A stretch of DNA of 64,000 nt from Roseitranquillus sp963749675. GTDB lineage: Bacteria > Pseudomonadota > Alphaproteobacteria > Rhodobacterales > Rhodobacteraceae. The notes under the pieces were generated by a model, which made no database searches, was not told the origin of the DNA, and saw nothing but the letters and a program-made list of their open reading frames with translations. The stretch lies in the NCBI GenBank assembly GCA_963749675.1, contig CAVVNT010000010.1:1-64000 (forward strand), given 5' to 3'. Both the position numbers and the translations under genes were made by a program. Within the stretch, counting starts at the first letter, position 1. The number at the start of each line of letters is the position of its first letter. Positions 1-16,077 of the stretch are shown piece by piece.

Positions 1-65
1 GAAATTCGCCTACACTCTCCGGCCGACCGATGCCGTCATGCAACTCCAACTCACCGGAGAAACGC

Positions 66-514
<449 letters not shown>

Positions 515-518
<4 letters not shown>

Positions 519-1842
519 CGAAGCCCCTGCGAAATCAGGATGGTCCGGAAGCAGCGCTGCGCGATCTACACGCGCAAGTCCTCCGAGGAAGGGCTGGAGC
601 AGGAGTTCAACTCGCTCCACGCCCAGCGCGAGGCCTGCGAGGCGTACATCGCCAGCCAGCGGTCCGAGGGCTGGGTGCTGGTCCGCGATCAGTATGACGA
701 CGGCGGCATCTCCGGCGGCACGCTGGAACGGCCCGGCCTGCAGCGGCTGCTGGAGGACATCGAGGACGGGCTGGTCGACGTGGTCGTGGTCTACAAGATC
801 GACCGCCTCAGCCGCTCGCTGGCCGACTTCGCCAAGCTGGTCGAGGTGTTCGACCGGAACGGCGTGACCTTCGTCTCGGTCACGCAGTCGTTCAACACCA
901 CCACGTCGATGGGCCGGCTGACGCTGAACATCCTGCTCTCGCTTCGCCCAGTTCGAGCGCGAGGTGACGGCCGAGCGCATCCGCGACAAGGTCGCCGCCA
1001 GCCGGAAGAAGGGCATGTGGATGGGCGGGGTGCCGCCCTACGGCTACCGGGTCGAGAACCGGAAGCTGGTGGTCGACGAAGAAGCACGCCGCGCATGTCC
1101 GCTGGATCTTCGCCCGCTTCCTCGAGATCGGCTCGGGCACGGAACTGGCGCGGGAGGTCGGCGAAGCGCGGCATCCGCACGCCGCGCGGCAACCGGATCG
1201 ACAAGAAGTACCTCTACCGGATGCTGAACAACCGCGCCTATATCGGCGAGGCGGTCCACAAGGGCGACAGCTATCCCGGCGAGCACGACGCCATCATCGA
1301 CCGCGAGACGTGGGACCGCGTCCACGCCATCCTGCAGGAGAGCCCCCGCAAGCGCGCCGCGCGCACCCGCGCCGAGACGCCGGCGCTGCTGAAGGGGCTG
1401 CTGTTCGGGCCCGACGGCGCCGCGTTCTCGCCGACGCACACCCGCAAGGGCGACCGGCTCTACCGCTACTACGTCAGCCAGACGGTGCTGAAGCACGGCG
1501 CCGGGTCGTGCCCGGTCGGCCGCGTGCCCGCGGGCGAGATCGAGGCCGCCGTCATCGACCAGCTCCGCGCCGTGTTCCGCCAGCCCGAGATCGTGGCGGG
1601 GACGTGGAAGGCGGCGCGCGCCCACGCCGACGACATCACCGAGGCCGACGCCCGCGCGGCCCTGCAGCAGCTCGATCCGCTGTGGGACGAACTCTTCCCC
1701 GCCGAGCAGGCGCGCATCGTGGCGCTGCTGGTCGAGCGCGTCGACATCGGCACGGACGGGCTCGAACGTCCGGCTCCGCATCGACGGGCTCGGCGGCCTC
1801 GCGCGCGAGATGCTGGCCGGCGGCATCGGAGAAGCGGCATGA
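515..1842 (+). CDS. Large serine recombinase (frameshifted as sequenced)
   Basis: Site-specific DNA recombinase of the resolvase/invertase superfamily, which would integrate or excise the element carrying it. The N-terminal catalytic domain carries the RKSSEEG motif with the nucleophilic serine and the helix YKIDRLSRSLADF; a Recombinase domain follows (RTPRGNRIDKKYLYRMLNN) and then a C-terminal region (LYRYYVSQTVLKHG) in the zinc-ribbon position, though the usual first Cys pair is not visible. The frame is broken at about 538, 945, 1090, 1160 and 1763, each explained by one extra base; the three central insertions restore the original frame. The likely true start is the ATG at 515, overlapping the DUF2924 stop, with an extra G at 538; ATG 540 is the start if that base is real. 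Whether the gene is broken or only misread cannot be decided here. Confidence 0.8.
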
Positions 1843-2244
1843 CCCGCGGCGGCGCCGATCCCCGAGACGGTGACGCTCCACGTCCCGTTCCGCGTCGTGA
1901 AGCGCGGCGGGCGGAAGGAGATGCAGATGCCGGAGGGCGCCACGCAGCCGCGGCGGACGGACAACACGCTGGTCAAGGCGCTGGCCCGCGCCTTCCGCTG
2001 GAAGCGGATGCTGGAGTCGGGCGAGTTCGCGTCGATCTCCGAACTGGCCGAGCGGGAGGGCATCGCCCTCACCTACATGGCGCGGCTGATGCGCCTGTCG
2101 TTGCTGGCGCCCGAAATCGTCGATGCCATCATGGACGGCCGCCAGCCTGAGAGCGTCACGCTCGCGAACCTGATGGATCCTTTCCCGCTGGACTGGAAAG
2201 AACAGCGGATGCAATTGCTGAAACGCGGGACGAGCGAGATGTGA
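1839..2244 (+). CDS. Small recombinase-associated protein with helix-turn-helix-like segment
   Basis: About 134 residues, unknown function. The readable frame gives MTLHVPFRVVKRGGRK from a GTG at 1870, but coding continues upstream (PIPETVTLHVPF) and, allowing one extra base near 1850, reaches an ATG at 1839 that overlaps the recombinase stop. The middle (SISELAEREGIALTYMARL) looks like a helix-turn-helix, and the end (LDWKEQRMQLLKRG) is basic. A protein of this type commonly follows this class of recombinase, and I infer a DNA-binding accessory role in recombination. No catalytic motif is seen. Confidence 0.65.
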
Positions 2245-2268
2245 TGTCAGACACAATCACTCCAGCGT

Positions 2269-3258
2269 TCACGCCCAGATATCGCCGGCTCGGGTAGTGA
2301 AGGCCTTCTTCGCGTCGACATCTGCGACAAACTCAGACCACAAATCCTTGCCCAGCTTCCGACGCGCGAAGGCGCCGGCCATCGCGAGAAACGCCTTGAG
2401 TACAGCGTGCATGTCCTCCACGTACCCGGAAAGGATCGTCTCGGTGCCGGAGCCGTATGCGAGAAAAAGCGCCTCGCGATAGTTCGCCTTGCCGCGGTAG
2501 CGGGCTGCCTGGTGAACGAACCCCATGGGCTTCCGCTCAAGCCTCTGATCCCGCAGCGTCCTTGCAGCTTTCGAGCGGAAATTGTCGACGCCCAGCTCCT
2601 TGAACGCACGCTCGCGTTTCAGGTCCTCCTCTGTCTTCCACGCGTACCACTTCGCCGATCCGGACAAATACCCGGCAGCTGCGCCGAGGGCGTCGTCTTT
2701 CGTAGAGGGGCGCGTCTGGAGCTTCCCGGCGCTGCCATTCCGCAGTGCATCGACCTCCGCCTTGTAGGTCTTCTCCACGAGACTGCTCACTCTCCAGCTG
2801 AACGGCGCCATGGCGAGGCCCCGGCTGGCGATCTGTTCGTCCCACAGCCGCGCAGTCCCAGCATGGTCCTCCTGGAAGGATCCGGATTGCGCGGCGGTCA
2901 TAGCGCTCGCCGCGTTGGCGACGCCGTAATACCAGGCCAACACTCCGACCCGCGCGTAGTCCGCGGCCGTCGTTCCGCATCGGAACTGATCGAGGGCAGA
3001 AAGATGATGAAGCCCGAGGAAAAGTTGCTCGAGCACGGTGTTCTCAACGAGCACACCCATGGTCCGCTTGCCTTCCTTGCCATAGAAGGCACGTCGCCGT
3101 TTTGAAGTCGATCCCTTCGTCCTCAGCGAGGATCCGCAGGGCACGCATCCAGTTGACCGTCGACGGCAGCGCAAAGTGCGGCGTCCGGCTTGCCGCTTCG
3201 GCTCGTTGATCGTCCCCTGCTTGATGATGCGGTCGTACAGCATGAATTCTCGAGCCAA
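2269..3258 (-). CDS. Hypothetical protein inside the restriction island
   Basis: Not recognised. It is a largely alpha-helical-looking protein of about 330 residues, with segments such as VLEQLFLGLHHLSALDQF, ARVGVLAWYYGVANAASAM, AAAGYLSGSAKWYAWKTEE and AYGSGTETILSGYVEDM. The N-terminal part needs two frame changes (around 3075 and 3190): a frame reading LPSTVNWMRALRILAEDEG fits between the first residues (MLYDRIIKQGTINEPKR) and the rest. No signal peptide, membrane segment or nuclease motif is apparent. It lies antisense between the recombinase module and the restriction-modification genes, with its start facing the methyltransferase start 105 bases away. Its place in the island makes a mobile or defence-related role possible, but that is inference only. 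Confidence 0.55.
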   Translation of the reverse strand: MAREFMLYDRIIKQGTINEPKRQAGRRTLRCRRRSTGCVPCGSSLRTKGSTSKRRRAFYGKEGKRTMGVLVENTVLEQLFLGLHHLSALDQFRCGTTAADYARVGVLAWYYGVANAASAMTAAQSGSFQEDHAGTARLWDEQIASRGLAMAPFSWRVSSLVEKTYKAEVDALRNGSAGKLQTRPSTKDDALGAAAGYLSGSAKWYAWKTEEDLKRERAFKELGVDNFRSKAARTLRDQRLERKPMGFVHQAARYRGKANYREALFLAYGSGTETILSGYVEDMHAVLKAFLAMAGAFARRKLGKDLWSEFVADVDAKKAFTTRAGDIWA

Positions 3259-3363
3259 TGAAGGGCGATGTCCGCGCGCAAGCGGCGGAATCGGGCGTGC
3301 AAAACAAAAACTCGCGCGATAGGGTTATGGAAAACAAGCCCTTTTCGTGAGTTCGCGTCCCGC

Positions 3364-6300
3364 ATGTCCGATAGCCTGACCGACCTGATCCTTTCCCTCA
3401 CCCCCGAAGACGGCTCCTCCATCGGCAATGGCGCGATGATGGCGCTGCTGCGCGAGCGTGTGCCGGGCCTTGCCGACGACGACTACTTCGCTGCGCGCGA
3501 TGCGCTGGTCGACGAGGGCTTCTCGCCCGCGGCCGTGGGCGGGGCGGGTCGATCATGCGGGTGGCGGGCGATACGGAGGACGAGGACGACGACGAGGAGC
3601 CTGGGACGAGGACGAGCGACGACGAGGTGGACGGGTTCGAACTGACCCCGACCGACGAGCCGGCGCCGCGGCAACGCGCGACGGCGGGCAGGAAGAAGGC
3701 CGCTCGCAAGCCGGACGGGCCCGCGCAGGTGCTGAGCTACCGCCACGGCGAGACGCGGGTGAACAACCCCGAGGTCGGGATGGTCCATGCCGGCACCGAT
3801 CCGGATGGCGAGAAGACGACCTGGGCCTATGACCCGCATCTCGACCCGGTGCTGAACTTCGACAGCGCGCGGGCGGGGATCGAGACAGCTGATCGACGAC
3901 GCGCTGGCCAGCGACGATCCCGAACGGATGCGGGACGCGCTGCAGGAGCTGAAGCGGCTGCAGGCGCCCTATCTCAACTGGACGGGCAAGGCGGAGCGGA
4001 CGAGCGTCGAGGTCGATACCGTCTCGCTCCATGTCCATGAACGGGTGGACCCGGCGACGATCCTGGCCAACGCGGCGAAGCGGCTGAAGGGCAAGGACGC
4101 GGCGACGCAGTGGCGGCAGCCGGACCTGTTCGCGGCGCCGTTCGAGAACCTGCCGCTGCGCCAGGCGCTGGATTTCTACCACCACGAAAAGGGCTGGTCG
4201 AACCGGCTGGTGGCGGGCGACAGCCTGCTGGTGATGAACTCGCTCCTGACCAAGGAGAGCATGGGCGGCAAGGTGCAGATGATCTACATCGACCCGCCCT
4301 ACGGCATCAAATACGGGTCGAACTTCCAGCCCTTCACGAACAAGCGCGACGTGAAGGACCGCTCGGACGACGACCTCACCCAGGAACCCGAGATGATCAA
4401 GGCGTTCCGGGACACCTGGGAACTCGGCATCCACTCCTACCTCACCTATCTGCGCGACCGGCTGATGCTGGCGCGGGAATTGCTGACCGAGAGCGGGTCG
4501 GTGTTCGTGCAGATTTCGGATGAGAACGTTCATCACGTTCGAGAGCTGATGGATGAGGTTTTCGGCGCGGAGAACTTCGTCGCGACTGATCATTTTCGTC
4601 AAAACGACCGGGCAGCGTGCCAGCGGCTCTTGCGCAGAAATGCGACTTCATCGTTTGGTATGCAAAGGATCGAAGCGACAGCTGAAATACCGCCAGCTCT
4701 ATCAGTCCGAGAAGATCGATAGAGGACGGAGCTGCGGATATATCTGGTTGACGAGAACGCAATCGGCGAGACGCCGACCTTCGGACGGCAGATCGACAGC
4801 GACGGCATCTCGCAAGGCGATCTTTCGAGCCACGACAATCTGTCATCCAACAGGCCTCCGAGAAGACATGACGCCGATGAGTTCACAGTTCGGGCAGAGC
4901 ATTCCGTCCCGGACAGGCAGGTGTTGGAAAACGACGCGCGACGGTCTCGATGCCGCGCTCGTGCAAAGCGGCCGATTGATCGCAAGCGGCAACACGCTTG
5001 GGTTCGTGAGATACCTTCGAATGATTTTCCAGTCAAGTTCCGATCGAACATCTGGGACGACACTCGGCGGACGCGGGTTCGGCGATCGACAAGGTTTACG
5101 TCGTTCAAACGACTCACAAAGTCGTCGAACGCTGCATCCTGATGACCACCGATCCCGGCGATCTGGTGCTCGATCCCACCTGCGGCTCCGGCACCACCGC
5201 CTTCGTCGCCGAGAAATGGGGGCGGCGCTGGATCACCTGCGACACCTCCCGCGTGGCGATCACGCTGGCCAAGCAGCGGCTGATGACCGCCAGCTTCGAC
5301 TACTACGCCCTGCGCTATCCGCATGAGGGGCTGAAGGGCGGCTTCGACTACGAGACCGTGCCGCACATCACGCTGAAAAGCATCGCCAACAACCCCGACA
5401 TCGACACGATCTACGACGAGGACCACCCGAAGATCGCGGCGGCGCTGGCCGACCTGAACGCCGCGCTGGCCGCCGCCCCGCCGAAGCCGCTCAAGCCCAC
5501 GCAGGGCGTGCGCAAGGGCAAGCCGGTGGACTTCGCCAAGGGCGACACCCTGCACGAATGGGAGGTGCCCTTCGACTGGCCGGAGGATTGGCCCGAGGCC
5601 GCCCGCGCGCCCTTCGACGCCTTCCACGCCGCCCGTCAGGCGATGCAGCGCCGCATGGACCAGTCCATCGCCGACCATGCCGAGCAGGAGACGCTCTACG
5701 ACAAGCCGCGCATCGACAAGATCCAAGCTGCGCATCTGCGGGCCCTTCTCGGTCGAGGCGGTGCCGGCGCCGACCGTCCTGTCGCTGGACGAGAGCATGC
5801 CGCCGCAGGAGGCCGACGAGACCGTCGCCCGCTCCGGCGAGACCTCGCGCCAGGCGCTGTGGCGCGACGAGCTGCTGAAGACCGGCGTGCGCGGCAAGGG
5901 CGGCGCCATGCTCCGCTTCGCCGAGTTCGAGACGCTGCCGGGGCTGAAGCACATCCACGCCAGCGGATCGCTGGCCGAGACGGGCGAGCGCGTCGTCGTC
6001 AGCTTCGGCCCCGAGCACGCGGCGCTGGAGCAGCGGCAGGTGGAACTGGCGCTGACCGAGGCCGAGACCCTGCGCCCGTCGCCCAAGTTCATCCTGTTCT
6101 GCGCCTTCACCTTCGACCCCGAGGCCGCGAAGGACATCGACGAGGTGAACTGGCCCGGCGTCACGCTGCTCAAGGCGCAGATGAACACCGACCTGCTGAC
6201 CGAGGATCTGAAGAAGAAGCGCGCCTCGAACCAGTCCTTCTGGCTGATGGGCCAGCCGGACGTGGAGCTGCGCAAGCGCAAGGACGGGATGTGGGAGGTC

Positions 6301-6627
6301 GAGGTGAACGGCTTCGACTATTTCGACCCGAAGGCGGGCGACCTCGTCTCCGGCGGCAAGAAGCAGATCGCGATGTGGTCGCTGGACGTGGACTACGACA
6401 ACCGCTCGCTGATGCCGCACCAGGTGTTCTTCCCGATGGCGGATGCGAAGGGCGGCTGGAACCGCCTGCGCAAGACGGTGCGCGCGGAGCTGGACGAGGA
6501 CCTGCTGGAGCAGTTCCACGGCACCGTCTCGCTGCCCTTCGAGGCGGGCGAGAACCGGCGGATCGCGGTCAAGATCGTGGACGACCGCGGGATCGAGTCG
6601 CTCAAGATCATGCCGCTCGAGGGGTAG
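3364..6627 (+). CDS. Type III-like site-specific DNA methyltransferase (Mod), frameshifted
   Basis: Adenine- or cytosine-N-specific DNA methyltransferase, about 1085 residues. An N-terminal winged-helix-like segment (SIGNGAMMALLRERVPG) is followed by the catalytic motif IV IDPPYGIKYGS near 4290 and then the AdoMet-binding motif LDPTCGSGTTAF near 5170. That order (IV before I) defines the beta class, as in type III Mod subunits. The stretch between the motifs, where the target-recognition domain lies, reads TTGQRASG, KYRQLYQSEKID, WKTTRDGLDA, SGRLIASGNTLGFVRYL and VYVVQTTHK, but in several frames. Single-base shifts occur near 3525, 3890 and 5730 and many more lie between 4585 and 5140. The stop is 4 bases from the start of the Res-like gene, so both form one operon. 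ATG 3364 is chosen as the first Met of the winged-helix segment. Confidence 0.8.
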
Positions 6628-6631
6628 GCCC

Positions 6632-9430
6632 ATGTCCCTCATCATCAACACGCCATTCGTATGCCCGGCGCAGCATTGGGTCGAGGGCAAGGGCGGCAAG
6701 CTGGAGATCAAGCCCGAGCGGCGGCCGGCGAGCTACGAGGTCTTCGACGCGCGCAACAACACCAAGCGCACCGAGGTGCTGGACCTGGTGAACACGATCC
6801 GCGCGCGCGTGGATCAGTGGCGCGAGGACGGCTGGCCCGGCGTCACCATCGTCACCCGCAAGCTGCTGGAGCACTGGCACGACCGCGATGCGCGGCAGTA
6901 CCCGTTCTATTTCTGCCAGCTCGAGGCGATCGAGACGCTGATCTGGTGGGTCGAGGGCGCCGAGGCCTACAAGCAGGGCATCGCGATCCCCGGCGACGGC
7001 GGGGCGTGGGAGCGGCTGTGCAACAAGATGGCCACGGGCGCGGGCAAGACCACGGTGATGGCGATGATCATCACCTGGCAGGTGCTGAACGCGCTGACCT
7101 ATCCGAAGCGGAACAAGGATTTCAGCCGCGCCGTGTTCATCGTGGCGCCGGGCCTGACCGTGAAGGAACGGCTGCAGGTGCTGATGCCCAGCGAGGGCAG
7201 CTACTACGACGAGTTCAACCTGTGCCCGTCCGAGGCCCTGCGCCAGAAGCTGAACCAGGCCGAGGTTCTGATCGAGAACTGGCACACGCTGATGCCGCTG
7301 AAGGAAGCGGACCGCTCGGTGGTGAAGAAGGGCGCGCGAGTCCGACGAGGCCTTCACGCGGCGGGTGCTGGGCAAGCTGGCCGCGCACAAGGACATCATC
7401 GTCATCAACGACGAGGCGCACCACGCCTATCGCAAGCCGCCCGAGGTGAAGATCAGCAAGAAGGTGGCCGCCGAGCAGGGCATCGACCTGGATGAGGCGA
7501 CGCGCTGGATCGAGGGGCTGGACCGCATCCACAAGACCCGGCGCATCCAGCGCTGCTTCGACCTCTCGGCCACGCCCTTCGCGCCGACCGGCAAGAAGAG
7601 CACCGACACGGCGCTGTTCGACTGGATCGTCTCGGATTTCGGGCTGAACGACGCGATCGAGGCCGGGCTGGTGAAGACGCCGCGCGTCGTGGTCCGCGAC
7701 GATGCCGTTCCGGACGCAAAGACGCTGCGCTCGAAGCTCTACCACATCTACCGCGACCCATCCGTCTCCGAGGACCTGAACCGGGCGAAGGCCGAGCCGC
7801 ATGAGGCGCTGCCGAAGCTGGTCCAGGACGCCTACACGCTGCTCGGCGCCGACTGGCGGGAAACGCGGGCGCGCTGGCAGGAGGCCGGGCATCATTCGCC
7901 GCCCGTCATGCTCACGGTCTGCAACCGCACGGAGACCGCGGCCCGCATCGAGAACTACTTCAACAAGGGCGATGCGCACTGGCCCGAGCTGCACGCGCCA
8001 GACCGGACGCTCCGCGTCGACTCGAAGGTGCTCGAGAAGGCGGAGATCGGCGAGACCGCCTCATCCGACAAGGACTACGAGGCGCGCCTGAAGGAGATCA
8101 TCGACGCGGCAGACCTTCCCGAAACCCGCCGCCAGCAGTTCCTCGCCCTGAAGAAGGAGGAACTGCTGCGCGAGATCGTGGACAACGTCGGGAAGCGGGG
8201 AGCGGCCGGTCAGGATCTCCAGAACGTCATATCGGTGGCGATGCTGTCGGAGGGATGGGACGCCAAGAATGTGACGCACATCATGGGGCTCCGGGCCTTC
8301 ACGTCCCAGCTGCTCTGCGAACAGGTCGTCGGACGCGGGTTGCGCCGGGTGTCCTACGACACCGACGAGAACGGCCTGTTCCTGCCCGAATACGTCAACG
8401 TCTTCGGCGTGCCGCTCTCGATCTCGGAGACCGGTGAAGGCGGTGAGGCGCCGCCACCGCCGAAGCCGACCACGCAGATCGAAGTGGTGCCCGACCGGGC
8501 GCATCTGGAGACTTCGCTGGCCGAACGTGCTGCGCGTCGAGACGGTCGTCAAACCGGAGCTCGCCATCGACTGGAGCAAGGTCCAGCCGCTCGTGCTCGA
8601 TCCTGCCAGCACACCGATCAGCGCCGAACTTGCCCCGGCGCTCGGCGGCGCGACGGACATGGGCAAGGTCACCGCGATCGACCTCGAGAAGCTACCGGAT
8701 GGCTTCCGTCTTCAGCGCCTCGTATTCCAGGCTGCCCGGAAGGCGTTTGCCGAGCTCAGCCACGGCTTCACCGGCACCCACGAGTATCTGGCGGCGCAGC
8801 TGGTCAGGATCGTCGAGGCGTTCCTGAACTCTGACCGCCTCGACATCCCGTCGCTGTTTCACTCCGACCCGCTCCGGCGGCGCATACTCATCGCGCTCAA
8901 CATCGACCTCGTGGTCCAGCATGTGCTGAGCAACGTGACGGAGCAGAACACGGAACGCCTGACGCCGGTGTTCGACGAGGAAAACCCGATCGGTGCAACC
9001 GGGTCTGATGCGCACCTGGTACACGACCAAGCCGTGCTTCCCGACGACCAAGTCGCACATCAGCCATCTGGTCGGAGATTCTGCCTGGGAAGGCCACGCG
9101 GCGAACGTCTTCGAGAAGCGCGATGACGTTCTCGCATACGCCAAGAACGATCACCTCGGCTTCCAGATCTACTACATGTGGGCGGGGTCCCGGCGGCGAT
9201 ATGTCCCGGATTTCCTCGTGCGCCTTGCCGGCGGCACGATCCTCGCGCTCGAGATCAAGGGCACCGACAGTCCGCAGAACAAGGCCAAGCGGGACGCGCT
9301 GAACGAATGGGTGAAGGCGATCAACGCAGCAGGCGGTTTCGGACGCTGGGCATGGGATGTCGCGTTCAAGCCGGGCGAGGTGCAGGACATCATCACAAGG
9401 CACGCGAAGGCGGTCGAGCCGGCCGAGTGA
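6632..9430 (+). CDS. Type III Res-like restriction helicase-endonuclease, frameshifted
   Basis: Superfamily 2 helicase with a C-terminal nuclease, the cutting partner of the preceding methyltransferase. Visible in order: Walker A MATGAGKTTVM near 7030, Walker B VINDEAHHAY near 7410, motif III-like DLSATPFAPTG near 7560, and the helicase C-terminal part SEGWDAKNVTHI and QVVGRGLRRVSYD near 8250-8350. A PD-(D/E)xK nuclease signature, VPDFLVRL followed by LALEIKGTD, lies near 9205-9260. I believe this is the family that NCBI names BPTD_3080 restriction endonucleases. The length, about 930 residues, fits Res-type proteins. Frame shifts of +1 occur near 7340, 8510 and 8995. The gene is read towards the rRNA operon, which comes the other way. 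Confidence 0.82.
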
Positions 9431-9640
9431 AAAGTGGAAGCGTCTGTCTTGGTGGGCCAGCATCTACGGAAGAAGACCACGACCAGCGCAAGCTGGAGGA
9501 GGAGCTCCGGCACCTTGTTCGCTCCCGGCGTCAACGAAATGTTGCCCCCTGCGTTACCCGCCTCTCGAAAGATCCCGGCGCGAGCGCCGGGCCTTCGCCC
9601 GCCGCGCTCGGCCATCTCTAGAAATATTGCCGTGGCGTTG

Positions 9641-9676
9641 CCGTAAAGAGAAAGGCCCCGGCGCGGGCGCCGGGGC
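9641..9676 (-). terminator. Rho-independent terminator of the rRNA operon
   Basis: A perfect inverted repeat with 10-base arms (GCCCCGGCGC and GCGCCGGGGC) followed on the minus strand by CTTTCTCTTT. It sits just beyond tRNA-fMet, the last gene of the rRNA operon. On the plus side the stem is followed by a looser T-rich run, so it may also stop transcripts coming from the restriction genes. Confidence 0.8.
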
Positions 9677-9710
9677 GTTCTTGTAAGTCTTTGATTTCTT
9701 TCCGTAATTT

Positions 9711-9787
<77 letters not shown>

Positions 9788-9828
9788 CCAATACTTTCAA
9801 GAGAGATACACGAAGGTCCTTCGCTAGG

Positions 9829-9944
9829 TTTGGCGGCGACCTACTCTCCCACGTCTTGAGACGCAGTACCATCGGCGCTACGGCACTTAACGACCGAGTT
9901 CGGAATGGGATCGGGTGTTTTGCTCGCGCTATGACCACCAAACC
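9829..9944 (-). rRNA. rrf: 5S ribosomal RNA
   Basis: The minus strand reads GTTTGGTGGTCATAGCGCG at its 5' end and closes with GGTCGCCGCCAAAC, the pairing ends of 5S rRNA. The internal CCCGATCCCATTCCGAACTC is the conserved loop B-C sequence. Ends are accurate to a few bases. Confidence 0.95.
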
Positions 9945-10002
9945 AAGAGAAGGACCAATATCCAAGTCATGCTTCTGATCAGTGCCTTGCTGTCACTGGA
10001 TC

Positions 10003-12830
<2,828 letters not shown>

Positions 12831-13073
12831 TGATCCAGAGAAAGCAAGGCTTTCTCTGACCAAAAGCAGTACATTCCCGCCCCCCGTCTGGTTCGTCCGG
12901 AGGACATTTGGTTAGTGTACTTGACTTGGATAGTTACGTGCTTGCCGGTCGAACCCGCGATCACGCCCCACTCGGCGAGATCAGCACGAAACTGATGTGT
13001 ATCTCTCTAAACGATTTCAAGTTCGTCCGATTGGACGGCAAAGCGCCTGGATGCGCTTGGCGGTCAAATCGGA

Positions 13074-13149
13074 TGGTGGAGCGTATCGGGATCGAACCGA
13101 TGACCCCCTGCTTGCAAAGCAGGTGCTCTCCCAGCTGAGCTAACGCCCC
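13074..13149 (-). tRNA. tRNA-Ala (UGC)
   Basis: A 76-base cloverleaf, GGGGCGTTAGCTCAGCTGGG at the 5' end, anticodon loop TTTGCAA (UGC), T arm GGTTCGATCCC and encoded CCA. It is the second spacer tRNA of the rRNA operon. Confidence 0.97.
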
Positions 13150-13164
13150 GTTCCCGAAGTGGGA

Positions 13165-13241
<77 letters not shown>

Positions 13242-13362
13242 TTGGTACGGGTCGCTGCCCGCTTGAACTGAAGAGATATGAGGACGGCCTGGTCCGCGAT
13301 GTCTGCTCCCGAAGGAGCTGCTAAGTGCCTCACGAAGCCGTCGTGACGACCTGACTAGAGAC

Positions 13363-14836
<1,474 letters not shown>

Positions 14837-15217
14837 AAACGCCTTGCGGCGTATCCTTGACGTTCGAACCTCTGCACATCGTCACCCGATCCGAAGACCG
14901 GGATCCGTTCTCTGTCTGATGTGCTTCGATCTCCGAAGAGACGAAACCTACCAAGACAGTGAAGCTGACACTTCCATCATCGCCCGAAGGCTAGGAAGGT
15001 TGATGTGCGTTAGTCGATCCATCGAATGGACCAAACCGCCCACACATCTCTTCAGTTACCAGCGATTTCAAAGAGCGTGGAGACAAAAACTCGACTGGTT
15101 GCGCCCTACCTTTGGCGCCGCCCGCCTCATCCTCATCTCCAGTTTTTCCGCTTCCAGGCTCCGCTTGCCGGCTCCGTTCCGCGTCCCGTTGGCACCTCAG
15201 CGCCGCCGGTGAAGGGG
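14837..15217 (-). other. rRNA operon leader (16S external spacer)
   Basis: A 380-base stretch between the proposed rRNA promoter and the 16S 5' end. It is less GC-rich than its surroundings near the 16S gene, holds the boxA sequence, and I see no credible gene in it on either strand. It would be transcribed and trimmed away as pre-rRNA. Confidence 0.7.
15069..15077 (-). promoter_or_regulatory. boxA antitermination site of the rRNA leader
   Basis: The minus strand reads CGCTCTTTG, followed by AAAT, matching the bacterial boxA consensus TGCTCTTTA at seven of nine positions. It lies in the rRNA leader, where Nus factors bind to prevent early termination. Confidence 0.6.
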
Positions 15218-15246
15218 TATTTACGGATCGCGACCGGGGCCCGCAA
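15218..15246 (-). promoter_or_regulatory. Probable rRNA operon promoter
   Basis: On the minus strand TTGCGG is followed after 17 bases by TAAATA, with an A-rich run (AAAAAA) immediately upstream of the -35 box as in an UP element. The GC-rich spacer and the distance to boxA (about 140 bases) fit a stringently controlled rRNA promoter. Neither box matches the consensus fully, so the position is an inference. Confidence 0.5.
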
Positions 15247-15541
15247 GGGGTTTTTTGCGCCTCCATGACGTTTTTCCGACAACGGACGAAACAGTGCGCA
15301 ACATGTGGTGTGTCGCGCAATCTCACACACGATCTGCGGCCTGGCGCGCAATAATCTGTCCCTCGCCACGGTGTGCATCGTGGCTCGTGCCGGCTCAGCC
15401 TTGAGGGCGCCGCTGTCGGGAATCGTCCGAAGCTTACGCTGCGACATTCTGGCTCAGACGCCGGCGCAGTGTGAACCGACCGCCGCGTTGGCCGCCGTAA
15501 GAGCCCTGTGCAAGACGCATCCACACACAAGGAGAAATCTC

Positions 15542-16025
15542 ATGATGCGCAGAACAATTCTTTCCATCACCGCCGCCACCTTTGTCGCCGTGCCCGCCTT
15601 CGCGCAGGACAAGGACATCGTCGACACCGCGGTCGAAGCAGGCAACTTCACGACCCTCGTCGCGGCGGTCGAGGCCGCAGGCCTGGTCGAGACGCTGAAG
15701 GGCGAGGGTCCGTTCACGGTCTTCGCGCCGACCGATGAAGCCTTCGCGGCACTTCCCGAAGGCACGGTCGAAACTCTGCTGATGGAGGAGAACCGCGACC
15801 AGCTGACGGAGATCCTCACCTACCACGTCGTTCCTGGTGAAGTGATGTCGGGAGACCTCTCCGACGGCATGGAGGCCGAGACGGTCGCAAGGCATGCCCG
15901 TCACGATCTCGACCGAAGGTGGCGTGATGGTCAACGATGCGTCGGTCGTTCAGGCCGACATCGAAGCGTCGAACGGCGTGATCCACGTCATCAACTCCGT
16001 CCTGCTGCCGCCCGAAGACATGTAA
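15542..16025 (+). CDS. Secreted fasciclin-domain protein (one frameshift)
   Basis: About 160 residues. A signal peptide (MMRRTILSITAATFVAVPAFAQ) is followed by a single FAS1 domain: the H1 motif GPFTVFAPTDEAFAALP, then LTYHVVPGEVM, and the H2 region GVIHVINSVLLPPE just before the stop. FAS1 proteins are exported adhesion or ligand-binding proteins. One extra base near 15890 separates the first frame (up to MEAETV) from the last (QGMPVTIST onward). An AAGGAG ribosome-binding site lies 9-14 bases before the ATG. A strong terminator follows. The initial two codons are both ATG, so the start may be 15545. Confidence 0.85.
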
Positions 16026-16077
16026 TTAGCGCGCGACCGCAATGGCTTTCGACAAGCTGTGGTCGCATACAGCTAAA

